DNA from: Annona cherimola
Taxonomy: Eukaryota > Streptophyta > Magnoliopsida > Magnoliales > Annonaceae
DNA length: 64,000 nucleotides
NCBI GenBank assembly: GCA_030490835.1
Contig: CM059973.1
Location: 59,028,008 to 59,092,007 of the forward strand
Direction of reading: 5' to 3'
Shown here: positions 1 to 12,472 of the stretch, piece after piece
Layout of the letters: every line of letters starts with the position of its first letter
Numbering within the stretch: position 1 is the first letter of the stretch
Notes under the pieces: model-generated
What the model was told of the DNA's origin: nothing
Seen by the model: the letters and a program-made list of their open reading frames with translations, nothing else
The model's database searches: none
Position numbers and translations under genes: made by a program

Positions 1-350
1 GGTCGAACTGTCGAGGCGCCTTTTGGGAGGGTCCCCAGAAGGACAAAACCATGTGGGCTGAGACCCAAAGTGGACAATACCTACGACAGAAGGGTCAGGG
101 CATTATATAATGGTATCAGAGCCAACTCCCAAAATCCGGCGGGTGTGTCCAGTGGGGACGCTGGAGCCCCAGGGGGTGGATGAGAGATCCCACATCGGTT
201 TGGATGAAGGAGGGAGCCTGGGCTATAAGTGGAGGCCGCTGGTCGAACTGTCGAGATGCCTTTTGGGAGAGTCCCCAAAAGGACAAAATCGTGCAGGCTG
301 AGACCCAAAGGGGACAATACCTACGACAGAAGGGCCAGGGCATTATACAA
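1..350 (+). mobile_element. TRIM-like LTR element (partial 5' LTR, PBS, tiny internal region, 3' LTR)
   Basis: Positions 1-110 recur at 241-350 with an exact 240-bp offset and few differences, so the two are LTR copies. At 111 the first copy is followed by tggtatcagagcc, the usual primer-binding site complementary to initiator tRNA-Met. A purine-rich stretch ends at 180, just before a second copy that starts near tgagagatcccacatcgg. This gives an LTR of about 170 bp and an internal region of only about 70 bp, with no coding capacity. The left LTR is cut by the window edge, so no target duplication can be tested. It lies inside a LINE reverse transcriptase fragment that resumes at about 351. 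It could instead be the recombined remnant of a larger copia-type element. Confidence 0.65.
111..123 (+). other. Primer-binding site for initiator tRNA-Met
   Basis: The string tggtatcagagcc directly follows the end of the left LTR. It matches the PBS used by many plant copia and TRIM elements, and it sets the orientation of the element as plus. Confidence 0.7.
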
Positions 351-1600
351 TAGGTGTTTAACCTCATTTATGTTTGCTTTTAAAAATAAGAGAGAGTCAG
401 TTGCAAAAAAAAGATGAGTTAATCACGAGCAATTTCTATAGACGTTGATGCCTTGGAGTTTACTTATCTCATTAGCATGCTTGTAAGAGCTGATAAGCCT
501 TCAATGCAAAACAAAAACAAATAAGGGAATAGAGGATCCCCTTATCTTAGACCTCTATCAAGGAAGATAATGCTTGATTTTGCTCCATTCATCTCAACCT
601 ATATGTAATTAACGAAATATAGTTGTGCATCCAACAAATCCACACCTCACTAAAACTCTTCTTTTCCATTACCTTTAAGATAAAGTTATACTCTACCGTG
701 TCATAAGCATTGACCATGTTTAATTTAACTGTCACACCTTTATTTTTCCCCCTTTTCTAGTTCTTTAAGACATGAACAACTTCAAAACTAATATCATATT
801 ATCTATTATAAGATGACCTAACACAAATGCACTTTATTCCCGAATATAATGTGATGCAATCATCCGTTCAATCTACTAGCAAGAATTTTTAAAATAATCT
901 TATAAAGCTCAGTATATAATTTGATGGGCTAGAACTCCATGATCTTCAATGCACCACTTTTTGTTGAAATAAGAACTAATATCATCTCACTTGTGTCCTT
1001 AAGCATATTTATCTATTCCACTGTTAAAGAAGTTTCCAAGAAATACCTACAAGCCAGAAAAATCTCCTCACTAATATAGGTCTAGTTTTTTTGAAAAAAC
1101 TATTGACATTCCATCTAGACTCGGAGCTTTTATTGGGCTCATCTCCATGATTACTTTCTTCACCTCTTTCCTGAATAACTGATGAGTAAGAGTTTGACTT
1201 TCTAAGTTATACGGACCCTTATCTTACTAATCACCAAATCCACATCTCCTGAGAATGATGAAGAGAATAAATTACTAAAATACCTCCATATAATTTGATC
1301 TTTTTTAGCTTGAGATTCAGCTCTATTACCATTATTATCCTCCAAACTGTAACAAAATTCCTTCTTCTAGAATTAAATACTACTTTGTGAAAATACTTTG
1401 TGTTCTTATCACTATATTGTGGCTACAAGACCATCGATCTTTACTTTCATAAAATTTTTTCATCCTCTAATGGAGAGTTAATGATATTTTCATGTTTTTA
1501 ATCATGACATCACACTCACTTGACATCAAAAGCTCTTTTAAGCCTTGCGATCTACTTTGGAATTTCATAATTCGATTTTAAAGGTAGCCCATTTTCCTTC
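351..1600 (-). pseudogene. LINE reverse transcriptase fragment
   Basis: Minus-strand translation in broken frames shows reverse transcriptase landmarks in order: SPIKAPSLDGM near 1110-1150, LNMVNAYDTVEYNF near 690-740, VEMNGAKSS near 590, RGLR-stop-GDP with PYLFL near 520-560, and LTHLFFATDSL near 390-425. The last is the catalytic FADD box with D changed to T. The stop inside the R-G-D-P box is a Gln codon changed to TAA. The fragment stops at about 350, where the TRIM-like LTR begins. It is clearly inactive. Confidence 0.75.
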
Positions 1601-1636
1601 TATTGCACTCTGATAGCTCTCTCCCACATTTGCTTA

Positions 1637-1962
1637 GGGGTTATTTGGGAAGGTCAATGTATGGGGTGGAATGAGAAAACTATGGAATTGACTAAGCATC
1701 CTACGTACCTGCCTAGCAATGTGTCTACTGCCGTGTTGGATATGAAATGATGGTGGCCAATCCTATGATATTCAAAATTTTTTTTAAACAAACATGCAGA
1801 TATATCCTGTGTTATTGAAATAATTATAAATTTTTATCAAAAAAGAAATAATTATAAAGATTATAGTTGATATAGTATGAAATGCATGATTGCTAGCATC
1901 TAATAGGCTCCATTCTATCTCTTCCCACAGGATCACATTTATTAACATTCCTAAACAAGCCC
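1637..1962. mobile_element. Tourist-like (PIF/Harbinger) MITE inside LINE
   Basis: The ends are ggggttatttgggaagg and, reverse-complemented, gggcttgtttaggaatg, an imperfect terminal inverted repeat. TTA is duplicated on both sides (1634-1636 and 1963-1965), the target size expected for PIF/Harbinger elements. It is 326 bp and non-coding. A 14-bp LINE-tail insertion lies inside it at 1831-1844. Confidence 0.6.
1831..1844 (+). mobile_element. Ultra-short LINE insertion (tail only)
   Basis: A 14-bp insert, tttttatcaaaaaa, is flanked by exact 14-bp direct repeats gaaataattataaa at 1817-1830 and 1845-1858. The insert equals the last bases of the local L1 family (TTTATC followed by A's). It is therefore read as an extreme 5'-truncated LINE insertion in plus orientation with its target duplication. 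Confidence 0.65.
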
Positions 1963-2399
1963 TTAATTCCTGATTATGTTTCCAAAACCTAAATTCTTAC
2001 AGTAATACCTATCCTAGATTCTTGATCTCTTGGTATTTGGCTCAAAATGGCTCATAGTGGAAAGCTTTCTGCCCCTTCTTAGATTTTACTTGAGCATACA
2101 ATAGCAATAGTAGTGGCTATGGTTTGAGGCAACTACAGCCAAATAACAAAGCCATGTACAATAAAACATAGCTAACCACCCAAAGCTAGCAAGGCAACAA
2201 TCAAGTTTGGCTTCTACTTTGTCCCTTCCCTTCCGATTATTGTGTTATGTCATTAGTTGTCCAATAAAACCCACATCCCATAAAACACAATCATCTATCG
2301 CTTCTTTAAGCGTCTCCATCTACCGTTCAAGTCTTTGTATTTGCTATTAACTTTTGAAATCCAAACAACCTCATCAAAATTGCCAGCAACCCATGAAAG

Positions 2400-2775
2400 A
2401 TAATATTGAGCCTTTAATGTTTGTAGCAAATCCCATAACCCTCTCTTCTATGAGCTTACGACTGACTATAAAACACTATAAATCTCCATACTTTATCTAC
2501 TCCCTCCAGAATCCATGCATTAGTGTGGTGTTGAGAATACAATTCGATGCTCAAATTTGCCCCCCTTTTCCAAAAAAGTGCTAATCCACCTCTTCTATCC
2601 GCATTATCCATTACAAAATAATCAAACCTCATTTTGTATTGCACCCACGACAACTCATTTTTCCTTTTTTATTTAGATAGAAATACCAAAATGAAATTTT
2701 TTTCTTGACAATTTCAAGGAGGTTTCAAATTGTCTAGATTTCCCAAGCCCACAATAATTCTAACGAGAATGGTCA
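2400..2775 (-). pseudogene. LINE endonuclease domain fragment
   Basis: The minus-strand ORF near 2456-2653 contains DNADRRGGLALFWKRG, which corresponds to the GGLALLW segment of plant LINE endonucleases. Just upstream at about 2735-2765 is NYCGLG, the start of the endonuclease (WNCRGLGN in the intact family). Its Trp has become a TAG stop. The fragment ends where the solo LTR begins near 2787. Confidence 0.65.
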
Positions 2776-2786
2776 TTTAGCTAAGG

Positions 2787-5700
2787 TGGGGCTGAGACCT
2801 CTCGAGGTGTCACACAAAGCCTTATTCCAAGATCTTGTTGATTGGTAAATGTAAATCAGGAATGTTGCCTTGATCACGCGACAGGTTCTTAATTAGATCT
2901 CGTCCAAATTTTTTTTCGTTTAATTTCTTTTCCTTCATCATTTCATTTCTTTACATTTCACTTCATTCATCTTATAAGCAACGATACACTTTTAAATCGT
3001 CGCACTTAGTATTTAAAAATACCACTTACTTTTCCTTCATTATATACATTTTCATAAACTCATCTCCTGACAGTTGTTATCAACTACACATATCATTCAT
3101 AAACTTGCATCTTGCCTTCTTACATCATTAGTTTTATCAATCTGGTCATGCCATAATAATATAAAATACATTCATCATCAAATATTTAATATACATAGTT
3201 GTGTACATACATTAAATCATTAATCCACATAGCTTTTAGAACTATTATCAAGTTCACATACATTAACATACCTTAAAACTTTCAATCATACCCTTCCATG
3301 TATCGTAGCTAATCATTATAGCACAGCATGAATACCATCTCATACCTTCCTCAATTGCTCAGGTTCTCAACCTCTTCAGCTTCCTTGTACCTGTCTAAGA
3401 TTTGGAAAAATTAATCGTGAGTGATAACTCAGTAAGCAAGCTTTTTATCTTTTAGGCAAACATTTTCCTGTAAAATATTTTCATAAATATCTTTTCATAT
3501 AATCCTTTTGTATGTCATGTGTGGGCTTTTCAAAGATGATGCATATGCGAATAACCTTTTTAGGTAATTCTCTTTGTTCTTAAATGGACGTTTTTATGTC
3601 TCAAGTCGTTTATCACAAAAACCCATTTTGCCAATGGATATTTTTATGTCCCAAAAATATTTTCCACATAAACCCTTTTGGCAATGGACATTTTTATATC
3701 CTAAAACCATTTTTCTTGTAAATCATTTTTCGTAATCCCATTTTGGGGTTTGTTTAAATCAAACAAGGCATATGCGCGTAATCCATTTTTTTGAATGCAT
3801 TTGCATAGAAAACATTTTATCTCAACCTTGATATTTACACTTTTCGTGTAAAACACTCTTTTTTAGGGTAAGCATGTTCGTGTAGGCTCATAAAATCCCA
3901 TTTAGAGTAATCTTTTTGCATAAATAATTTCATATCCCATTTTTCTGGGTTTTTCAAAGTAAAATGTATATAAATGCATTGCTCCTCATCCAGTAGCAAC
4001 ACTTACCAAGTGACCATTCTACCTTTTGGAAGAGAATCCATCATATAACAGCACGCTAACCAGGCGGTTGTTCTTTAATCCTGCTCCCATCTTAGGGTAA
4101 ACGGTTTCCAAGCATTTCAATATACAAAGGGAGAAAACTCTTCTCACTAACCTTTTCTTTATTTATTTTTCGGGGCCTTTCGCACACCAAGGATATGCAA
4201 TTGCATCATCCTTCTTGATCCACCCTAGAATCATATACTTGTCACATGTTGTTTTTGTCCTTCTTTTAGGTAAAGAAGAGCTTGCATAACCCTTTGTATG
4301 CTATTTAGCAAACTGAAATCAATTTATTTTGTGAAATTAACTTATCAGGTTAGCCATCCTAAATCTTCTTTAGAACACCCGCGTAAACATTTTCAAGGCA
4401 TTTTCAAAGTATTTTCCTATTTAAAGGAAATCAAAACTTTCTAGTAAATCATTTCAAACAATTGGACCATTTTCCAATCATTGATTATTTTCAAGTGTCT
4501 TGTCAAGACATAAATAATTACTCTTTATAAATCAAATCCTTTTTTATTTTCTTTCATAAATATACTTATTTTTCATAAAATTCCGTGGAAGTAAACTCAA
4601 AACTCGTTTGTAAATATTTCTTTGTGAAACAGTCAAAACTCCCTTTTTTTCATAAAATCCATTGGAAATAACATCTTAAAGAATGTGCTTACTTGTAAGG
4701 AATTCTTAAAATCATCAACGTAAAACATTTCCAATCATCGCAACCCTTGAAATAAAATAATTATTTCAAGAAGTGTTGTTTGCTTACAATGAAGCAATCC
4801 TTGAGACATTTCATTAAGACCATAATTTTCAAGACTTATGCTTGCCAACTTGTAAGAAATTTATAAAAGCATCAATATAAAACACTTTCAATCATTTCAA
4901 CACTTTGAGATGAAATCAATAATTTGAAAAGTTTGCTTGCTTACTTGTAATAGCTTCAATCCTCTTCTTCCATCCTTTTCCTTGTCTTTGCCTAGATAAA
5001 TGAAAATGACATTTCATTTATATACTTATATACTTAAAATCTCAAATGCTTGCATCATTTAGGGTTTTTCAACCTACATGAATTTGCATCAACTAGCTTA
5101 ACCTACTAGTCTTTCAAGTTGGGTGTTAACTTTTCAATACATATATTGGTGTGACTTATGGTTTACTTGTGCCCATTCCTATCATTTTGATACCTTTATT
5201 TAGGTTAAGTTTCCAAGCTCATTATAATCATTGAGTTTAGCTCATCATAAGGAAGTTTAACACTTCTCACTTATCATTTAACACACATACTTGTGTTTTC
5301 ACATTAGTGCTCATTCAAGGCACCTATTTATGAGTTATTCAATCTCGAATTTTTGAGATTTTATAATTTTCTCAAAACAACCCTATATTTTCTCATTTTG
5401 CCATGCTTTCTTTTTATTTTTGCACCTTAGCTAATTATATGTGGTCATTCTCCCTTCTTCCCATCTATACCTTCCATGTTCACTCCTTTAAACACACATA
5501 TATTGTGTGTTAAGCAAATTCATATGAAATAAAAATTTTTCCTTTTCATTTGGCTTAATTTAAGCATTTTTTGCACATTAGTTAGGGTATATTCATGGAA
5601 TTAAAACTCATAAATCAAGTTGCTCCAAAATGGCAACTTTCTTTCCAATTTTCTCCCCTTCGTACGTGCACATCAACATGCTCATACAAAACAGATTTTG

Positions 5701-7320
5701 ATCTTTTCATTTCCACCATTTGGACGTCCCATCTTGCTCCATATTTAGGGTATTTTACCCTTATAATCACCCACATATCATGTTGCTTGAGTCATGCATC
5801 ATTTCTACCCTATTTGAATGGAAATTTTCACCAAGTTGTTAAACCAAGGTTTCACCTGACTAAGGTTCATCATATAAGTTTGATTTTAACATAGATTAAT
5901 CATGGAAATAATTCACATCATTCATAAATATAACATGCTCAAAATAGCAACTTAAATATGAAATTAATCAAAATTTCGGCTTAGTTATCATGTGCATATC
6001 AACCCTAAATCTCACATATCCTTTCTTGAAAGTTGAAATTAACTCTTCTAATTCATTTGACATTCCATAACCCTATCAAGGGCTTCTTAAATCATCATTT
6101 AGGGTTCATAATGAATCAAATTTATGATTCGCGAATTTAGCTAGAAAATTTGGAATTATCAAACCAAAGTTTGTTTAATACCTACTTGATGTTGCTAGGT
6201 TTGCCTCCTCTTTGCTTAAGCTTGGTTGCTCCTCTTCTTCCCTTCTTTTCTTCTTATTTTTCTTTTCTTTTTCTTCTCCTTTTTCCCCTTTGCTTGGTCG
6301 TCCACCCTGCTGCCTCTTTTCCCTTTTTTTCTAACTTTCCGTCCAAGAAAATGGACGTGTAGTTGCCCTCTCATCTCCTTTTATTTTGTTGAATTTGCAC
6401 CCCTTAATTTCACCTCATTTCTTAGGTTTTAAATAATGGAATTACACACTAACTTGCTGCCCAAGTAAGCCCATGGAACGTCCTTTTTTCAGCCCCTTTT
6501 TCCATGCATTTTCCATTTCAAAAATTATAAAAATTTGTTCCCAAAATTTGCCTCTTGATCACGTTGAGTGGAGGTTGCCAAAAGTCAAGTTTAACACCTT
6601 TTTGCTTACTTACTTTCTCTCAATCAATCCTTGTTTGACACATGTCTCATTTGCTTTTCAAAAGTCAACTTTTTATTTATTTGATTGACTTTAGATCTTG
6701 CTCAATGAATCCTACATTGACATGTGTCACTTATCCCTTTTGTTTCATTAATGACATGTCACGTTTTTGAAGACAAAAGTCAACTGATTTTGTCCTTTTG
6801 TGATTAAGTATTTTTTTCATGATAATTAGCATAATCAAATCATCTATACGATAGAACATCTTATTTTAGCCATCCATGAAAAATTTTATCTCAAAATGAC
6901 CATTCTAATGCAAGATATGAGCATTTGAAATTATCTCATGAAAATTCATGAAATTAAATCATTATTATCATAATCTAATTATGATTAACATAATTCATAC
7001 CATTCATGAGGTAGAGCACGTCAACTTATGCTTACCTTTCAAATTTCACATCGATCAGCCTTACGGGTGTCAATTTATGAATTTTCTAAAGAAATGACCT
7101 AGTTTATCCCATCATTATCATCAACTTAATCATAATTAATAAAATTAAAAATTATGTCAAATCATCATTTTCATACCTCATTTTTTCTCTTTATATGCAT
7201 TAATCCACATTGGGCTAAGGTGATTAACTTAACCACCTCCTTGGTTATTAACCCTAATTTCATTCATCCATTTAAATCATATCATTAATTACTCTTGAAT
7301 ACCTAAGTTACATACATTGA
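2787..7320 (+). mobile_element. Solo LTR, family A, copy 1 (3' end approximate)
   Basis: The first 60 bp align with the start of the element at 40204, sharing aagcctta, gatctt, ttgattgg and aggaatgttgcc. Matching stretches continue, including gtaagcaagc near 3430 and the tgattaactt region near 7220. The span of about 4.5 kb equals the net length of the second copy (4547 bp). No coding sequence or second LTR start is seen inside, so it is read as a solo LTR, probably of a Gypsy-type element. The exact 3' boundary and a clean 5-bp duplication were not resolved. ORFs in the stretch are not real genes. Confidence 0.5.
3584..3733 (+). repeat. Three tandem units of 50 bp
   Basis: The string atgga followed by a tttttat-containing segment recurs at 3584, 3634 and 3684, exactly 50 bp apart. 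It lies inside the family A solo LTR and is non-coding. Confidence 0.6.
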
Positions 7321-7329
7321 TCTCTGCTA

Positions 7330-7969
7330 ACTTCTTTCATTCATTTCCTCCAATTAGCAACTCTCTTCAAGCAACTTATCTATTTTGCCTTACTTCCTCT
7401 ATCCAATACTTTCTCTTCTCAGTTCCCTTGTGCTCTTTGTATCTTCTCAAAAGATATTGATCTAGGCTTTTGTACTATCCGTTTTCCTCTTTAACTACCT
7501 TCCAACTAACTTTCCATTTTCTCCTCAAATATATGGTTACTTTGTTTTGGATTAACATTTTCCTTCCCCATTTAAATCCTTCATCTTCTTGCTCCCTACT
7601 CCTCCTGGAGAATGTTATTATTTTCTCTCATCTTTAATGCTCCATCTTAGGTTGATGACACTTCCCCTTCAATACTTTTGTTTTTCCACCCTCTTGCGAG
7701 ATCCCTTGCTTCAATTTCTTGCCTTTCTCTTGACTGATTACCTATAGGATGTTTACTTTTTTCTATACTCATTTGACGGTCCCCTCTAATAATACATCCT
7801 TAACCCATTTCCTCTTTGTATTTATCTTTCCCTCAACTAAGCTATTAGTTCCATCCGAATTTGTTATTCTTTACATGATTTAAAGCTAATAGACTTGATC
7901 TCACTTGAAAAAAAGTCTCATGAGGTAGCTCTATTTATGTTCTTTCCACTTCCACATACTTCTTGCACT
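7330..7969 (-). pseudogene. LINE ORF1 linker fragment (left of solo LTR B)
   Basis: Minus-strand translation, read across the deleted LTR, begins ECKKYVEVERT and continues into K/E/Q/G-rich sequence with stops. This fits the low-complexity linker between the LINE zinc knuckle and the endonuclease. Its first codons complete the zinc knuckle whose other half lies at 9530-9600. It is not similar enough to prove every base is LINE. Confidence 0.45.
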
Positions 7970-7974
7970 CTTTG

Positions 7975-9524
7975 TGTAAAATATTGAAAATAATAAACAA
8001 TTAATTTTTGCATTTTTGCCTCTCCAGACATGTGGGCCCCACGGGATAAGATAGGATGAGATAAGAACTCTCCTAGATAGGGTAGTTAAGATAGAATTTA
8101 ATTTTGAAACAAATTATCTCTACGGGATAAGATACGATAAGATAAGAATTATCATAGATAAGATTTATTAAGATAAAATCTAATTTTAAAATAAATTTTA
8201 TCTTATTCCTATCTTCCTATCCCTTAGAAGCTACGAGACTTCTATAAATTAGGGTGGGGACTTGATAGATGGGGATGATCGTAAGAAGGTTCAGGAGGTA
8301 AAGTGGCGGAAGGAGGAAATTTATTTTCTTCAAAGGCAAGTGGGATTTTAATTGAAAATTGATTTTAGTTCAATAATTATGTAATTTATGTGTTGGAATT
8401 ATTTTTAATGTATAAAGCATTACATGATATGATTTTTAGGCTCTATTTGACATTATAAAATTTTATAATCCTAAGTTTTTAGGATATAAAATTTTATAGG
8501 TAAATATGTTCAATTTTATACTTGAAATTATGCGCATTGAGATTTTTAAGTTTTACTATGCATTTTATTTTTATATAAATGCATTGATATGTTGTATATA
8601 TATATATTGAAATTAATGATGTGGGTTAATTATAGTATATATAATGATACTTATATAATAATAACCTGCATAAAAATTAAATTACATAGCTAAAATCACG
8701 AACATCCAGTATTAAAATTCGTTGGCAAATTGCGGACGAATCAGAGGAGACTGGAGAGAGAAAAGCAATTCGTCAGAGGAAGGAAGTTTCGGCGGATTCA
8801 TTTAAATCATGTATTTGCAACGAATTTTCTTCGTTGCATTTGACTATTTAATATATTTGATGATTTTAATGCTTTTAACATTTAAATATTCTGGATGTGC
8901 AGTTATCACAGCAGTACAGGCTAAGTGAGAGAGGCCTGGGTGGGTCCCATATGCAGGAACATTAATGATTATGTGGTTTAATGTGGGTCGTTCATTTTAT
9001 TTTATTGTGATTTATTCATTTGAACTCCGATTTGAATGATCAAATAGTCCATTTTTATGTTTTTGATATTTCTGAACTCAACGGAAGGGTTTGATTTTAC
9101 AGTTGAGGCATAATTTTTAAGATATTAAATTAAATGATTATTTTATCATTTAATTAAGTTTTAATTGGGCCGTTATCCATTTTCAAATAATTTTCTACTT
9201 GCTAGTCATGTTGAGACTAACCCATTATTTTTACAGGAGTACCAAATCAAGTGGGACACTAGCGTTTTGGGATTTATAAGAAGATTTTTAAGAATAATTA
9301 TTTCTATTTAATTATTTTAAAGGCATGTATTGAGAATGATAGACTTGTAAAAATTTCTTTTTCTTTATGCCTTGATGTAATAATGGGAACATGACTAGTG
9401 GAAGTGGAATATTGAAATTTTTATGAATTTATAATAATTAATTTTGCCATAAATGTGTGATTGATCTTGGGAAATTTCATTAAATACACGGCCGGGGATC
9501 ACTTTTCTGGACCGGTATGTTACA
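7975..9524 (+). mobile_element. Solo LTR, family B, copy 1
   Basis: The 1550-bp unit begins TGTAAAATATTG and ends TGTTACA. It is flanked by the 5-bp duplication CTTTG (7970-7974 and 9525-9529). It is homologous along its length to 36089-39160. A TATA-like ttctataaattag lies near 8240. No coding sequence or second LTR is present. Removing it restores the reading frame of a LINE zinc knuckle, confirming both edges. Confidence 0.8.
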
Positions 9525-10390
9525 CTTTGTAAGTATGATTCATGCATCCACAAGCATAGAAAAACATTAGAAGCTTCTCATATTGAAATCTTATCATTTT
9601 CTTTTTTTCCGCTCTCCCCTTATATAAAAATTTCCTTTCTTAATACTTTCAGATATCCACCTCCACTTCAATTCTGAGATTTTTCCCTTCTGCAGTAATT
9701 TCGAAAGCATCTAGCAAAAAGTTTTCCCACCAAGAATTTCTAATGCCTCTCTATTTACCTAATAAGGTATAACAAGCACCTAAATCATATAGAAGTTGTA
9801 TACAACTTCACTTCCTTTGGCAAAATAAGGCCATTTACCCTTTCAATCGGTATAAGATTTCAATTGAAGAGTCATGGTCTTCCTTCCATGACTCTCTACA
9901 ACTCCTCTTGCTTCTCAAAATTGATGATATAGAGGTTCTCTTCTACCTCTACCATTGATATATTTCTCTCATCTTCCAAATTCTTCTCAATATGGCTTTG
10001 AAAATTTCTCTATTGTAGTACTTCAAGCCCTATACACTACAAATCACTAAAGGTTGCTCCTTTGGATCAATCTTCCTACATGTCTCTAATTTAAAAGCCA
10101 GCACTTGAATCAATGAATAGCTCCTCCTCCGAGGTTGACAACTCAAAACTACTTTGCAAACACCATACCATCAACTAGAAAAAATCACCTAAATTTTTTT
10201 AATGTATGACGAACCCAATCTTTAATTTCTCCTCAATATCAGTGCAACAAATCTTCACAAATAGACACTTCCTCCTCATAATCTTTGACACCTTCACTAT
10301 TCATCACTTTCCCTTGAAAGAGCTCTAATCATCGATCCATCTCTTCATGTGATGATTGCCTATCAGAGACACTAGGGAGGATTTGGTATT
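9525..10390 (-). pseudogene. LINE ORF1: DUF4283 plus half zinc knuckle
   Basis: Minus-strand translation contains YNREIFKAILRRIWKM (about 9990-10040), VEVEENLYIINFEKQEEL (about 9905-9960) and RVMEGRP followed by a stop in place of Trp. These match the DUF4283 region of the better preserved LINE at 47.3-47.9 kb. Further on is MIRFQYEKLLMFFYACG, then the C-x4-H part of a CCHC knuckle, cut at 9525 by the solo LTR. Several nonsense codons show it is dead. Confidence 0.65.
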
Positions 10391-10429
10391 AGGGCTTTTT
10401 CTTCAAAGGAAGAAACAAATCAACCTTTG

Positions 10430-12467
10430 ATTAAAGGCCTATTTGGCTACTCAATTGTGCGCAACTCACGACACATGTTTTATTTTGAATTGTGTATATA
10501 AGCATTTAAATGATCTTTAGAAAGCTCTTTCTTTGATCATTCTTGCGCATAAAAGTCAAAATTTTGACTTTTCATTTTTTAATTATTATATCTGAAACTT
10601 GCTTACAATTCAACTCAATCAATCATCCTAACTATTTTTTTCTGAATTTTAGTTAATGATAATATTTGTACATGTATCAAGTAATTTGGAGACAACCGTG
10701 CCTCTCAAGATCGAACCTAAGACCAACTAGCACCGAGGCCAGACTAAGCACTAGTTATGCTAGGTGCTGTGTTAATTTTATACCCTATATTTGAATGATT
10801 TTTTAATGAAAATTTGGTTGAATTGAATGTTTCTAATCGAATATTGATTGATTTAGCTCAGTTGTGTGCAAGTACTTACAACTAAATGCTATTCTTGTAA
10901 GACACAAATTTTACATGCAAAATCGGCATCAATAAGGCTAATTCAAGAAGTCTCAATGGAAGCAGAACTTAACAAATTCAAGATACAATATTGAATAAAA
11001 ACAACATTGAAAATGGTTGAAAATGTGTTGGACAAGTTACGATAAGGTTCGAAAAATGTCAAGCCAAAGCAGCTAAAAAATTCAAAGAAAAACAATGAGT
11101 CTAGAGTGCCACATGGTTTGAATCATATAGATTTGAACCGTATGGATCTGGGTTACACACGGTTTAAACTATGTGGAGCCTTGACCATGAGGTTTCAATC
11201 CTTATTAGACTCGGTTTACGAAATTTTCAAAAGACCTTTATATAAATGCTTGTCACACATGTCATAGGACATCTTATAATGTCCTTAGAGTTAGGCTTAA
11301 GGTCTGGGATGAGAGAAACTCAAGAGCATGAGGAGAGAAGCGATGTGGCACGTTGCTTAGAGCTATTAAGATATCATTAAATCTTTCAAACCAATAAGCT
11401 TTCTTTTTCTTTTTCTTTTTAATTGAACTGTGTTGTTTTTTTATGAACTTTCAATACGATATTATTTTGTATTTTGAGTTCGTTATAAATATGTTAGGCT
11501 AAACACATAATCTAGAGTTAGGATGTAGCATGTGGACTATGTAAAGGATATTGTGGTTTTACTTATTCATGAAGAAGATTAGGGAATGCCTTATAGGTCT
11601 CGAAAGAGGGTGCAAGGTTAAATTAGAGTTTGTTCTCCTTTAACATGTTATATCCCGATTAAATAAGCATCACATATACGTTGTAGACGCCGCATATGAA
11701 ACCCTACACCCTAGGTGCTCTCATATTTTTATTTTTTATTACTCATTCTACGTTTTCAAGACTTGTTTTTCTTCTTGCTATTTCTTTTCCCCTATCTTCT
11801 AGGTGTTTGATATAAGTATTTAAAATCAATGTCTAAAGTTCTCAATTCTTTGTGGGATTGATCTTATTAAATATTACAATTCATGGATTGTGTACTTGGG
11901 GAAAGAATTGAACACTAGCACTTGGGCTCATATTCCTAAATTTTTAAAACCAAGCTATATATGTAACTTTTCTTCTAAAAAATAAGTTCAACCAAATAAA
12001 GTGAAATTTTAGTTTTAAAAGTACTCAATTAAGAAGCTCTAAATCTAACTTCTCACATAACACTAAGATGATTGGATGATTAATATCAGTGCATGTGTGT
12101 AAGGGGTATAGGGAAATTTTTTTATGCATTAGCTTAACTTTGCTTCTACACGAAGTTTCTCATATAACCCACCTAGATGCTTATTTTGAATGGAAAATTG
12201 AACCTACAAAATGCATTTACAATACAAATTCAACCCACCCATGGCTGTGGGCATATCCTAGTTGGTTCCACTCTTGACTTGTGTGATAGAGATTCAAGGA
12301 TCGAAACTTGTAAAAAGTGTTGTCTCCCATTGAATGTAATAAAAAATTCAATCCATCCAATACATTTACAATCATTTATTTAATTAGTAAATCAAATTTC
12401 ATACCAACCAAAGATATACATAGACTCCAACTAAGAAAATATTATTAGTATGTGAATAAGTAATTTT
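10430..12467. other. Non-coding stretch, possibly an old LTR remnant
   Basis: No convincing gene is seen. The segment around 11840-11935 (tttgtgggattgatc through acactagcactt) resembles the 3' part of plant Gypsy LTRs, but no boundaries, primer site or paired copy were found. Confidence 0.3.
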
Positions 12468-12472
12468 CAATG

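Larger units (their letters stand above)
351..10400 (-). mobile_element. Decayed L1-type LINE split by later insertions
   Basis: On the minus strand the order is ORF1 with DUF4283 and zinc knuckle (about 10390 to 9525), ORF1 linker (7969 to about 7330), endonuclease (about 2775 to 2400) and reverse transcriptase (about 1600 to 351). This is the normal order of a plant L1 element. The gaps are explained by a solo LTR at 2787 to about 7320, another at 7975-9524, a MITE at 1637-1962 and a TRIM-like element at 1-350. All coding parts carry stops and frameshifts. The 3' end lies beyond the window or was lost. That all pieces come from one original insertion is inferred from order, strand and the restored zinc knuckle. 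Confidence 0.6.

Noticed and set aside
1..350. Cassandra-type TRIM with a 5S RNA promoter
   Set aside because: No 5S internal control region is recognisable in the LTR; only the general LTR and PBS layout is shared.
5595..6688. Cluster of short plus-strand ORFs
   Set aside because: It lies inside family A solo LTR copy 1; the ORFs are hydrophobic, Phe/Leu/Ser-rich readings of CT-rich sequence.
10680..10760. A tRNA-like or LTR-like segment around accaactagcaccgagg
   Set aside because: No cloverleaf could be drawn and no paired LTR copy was found.
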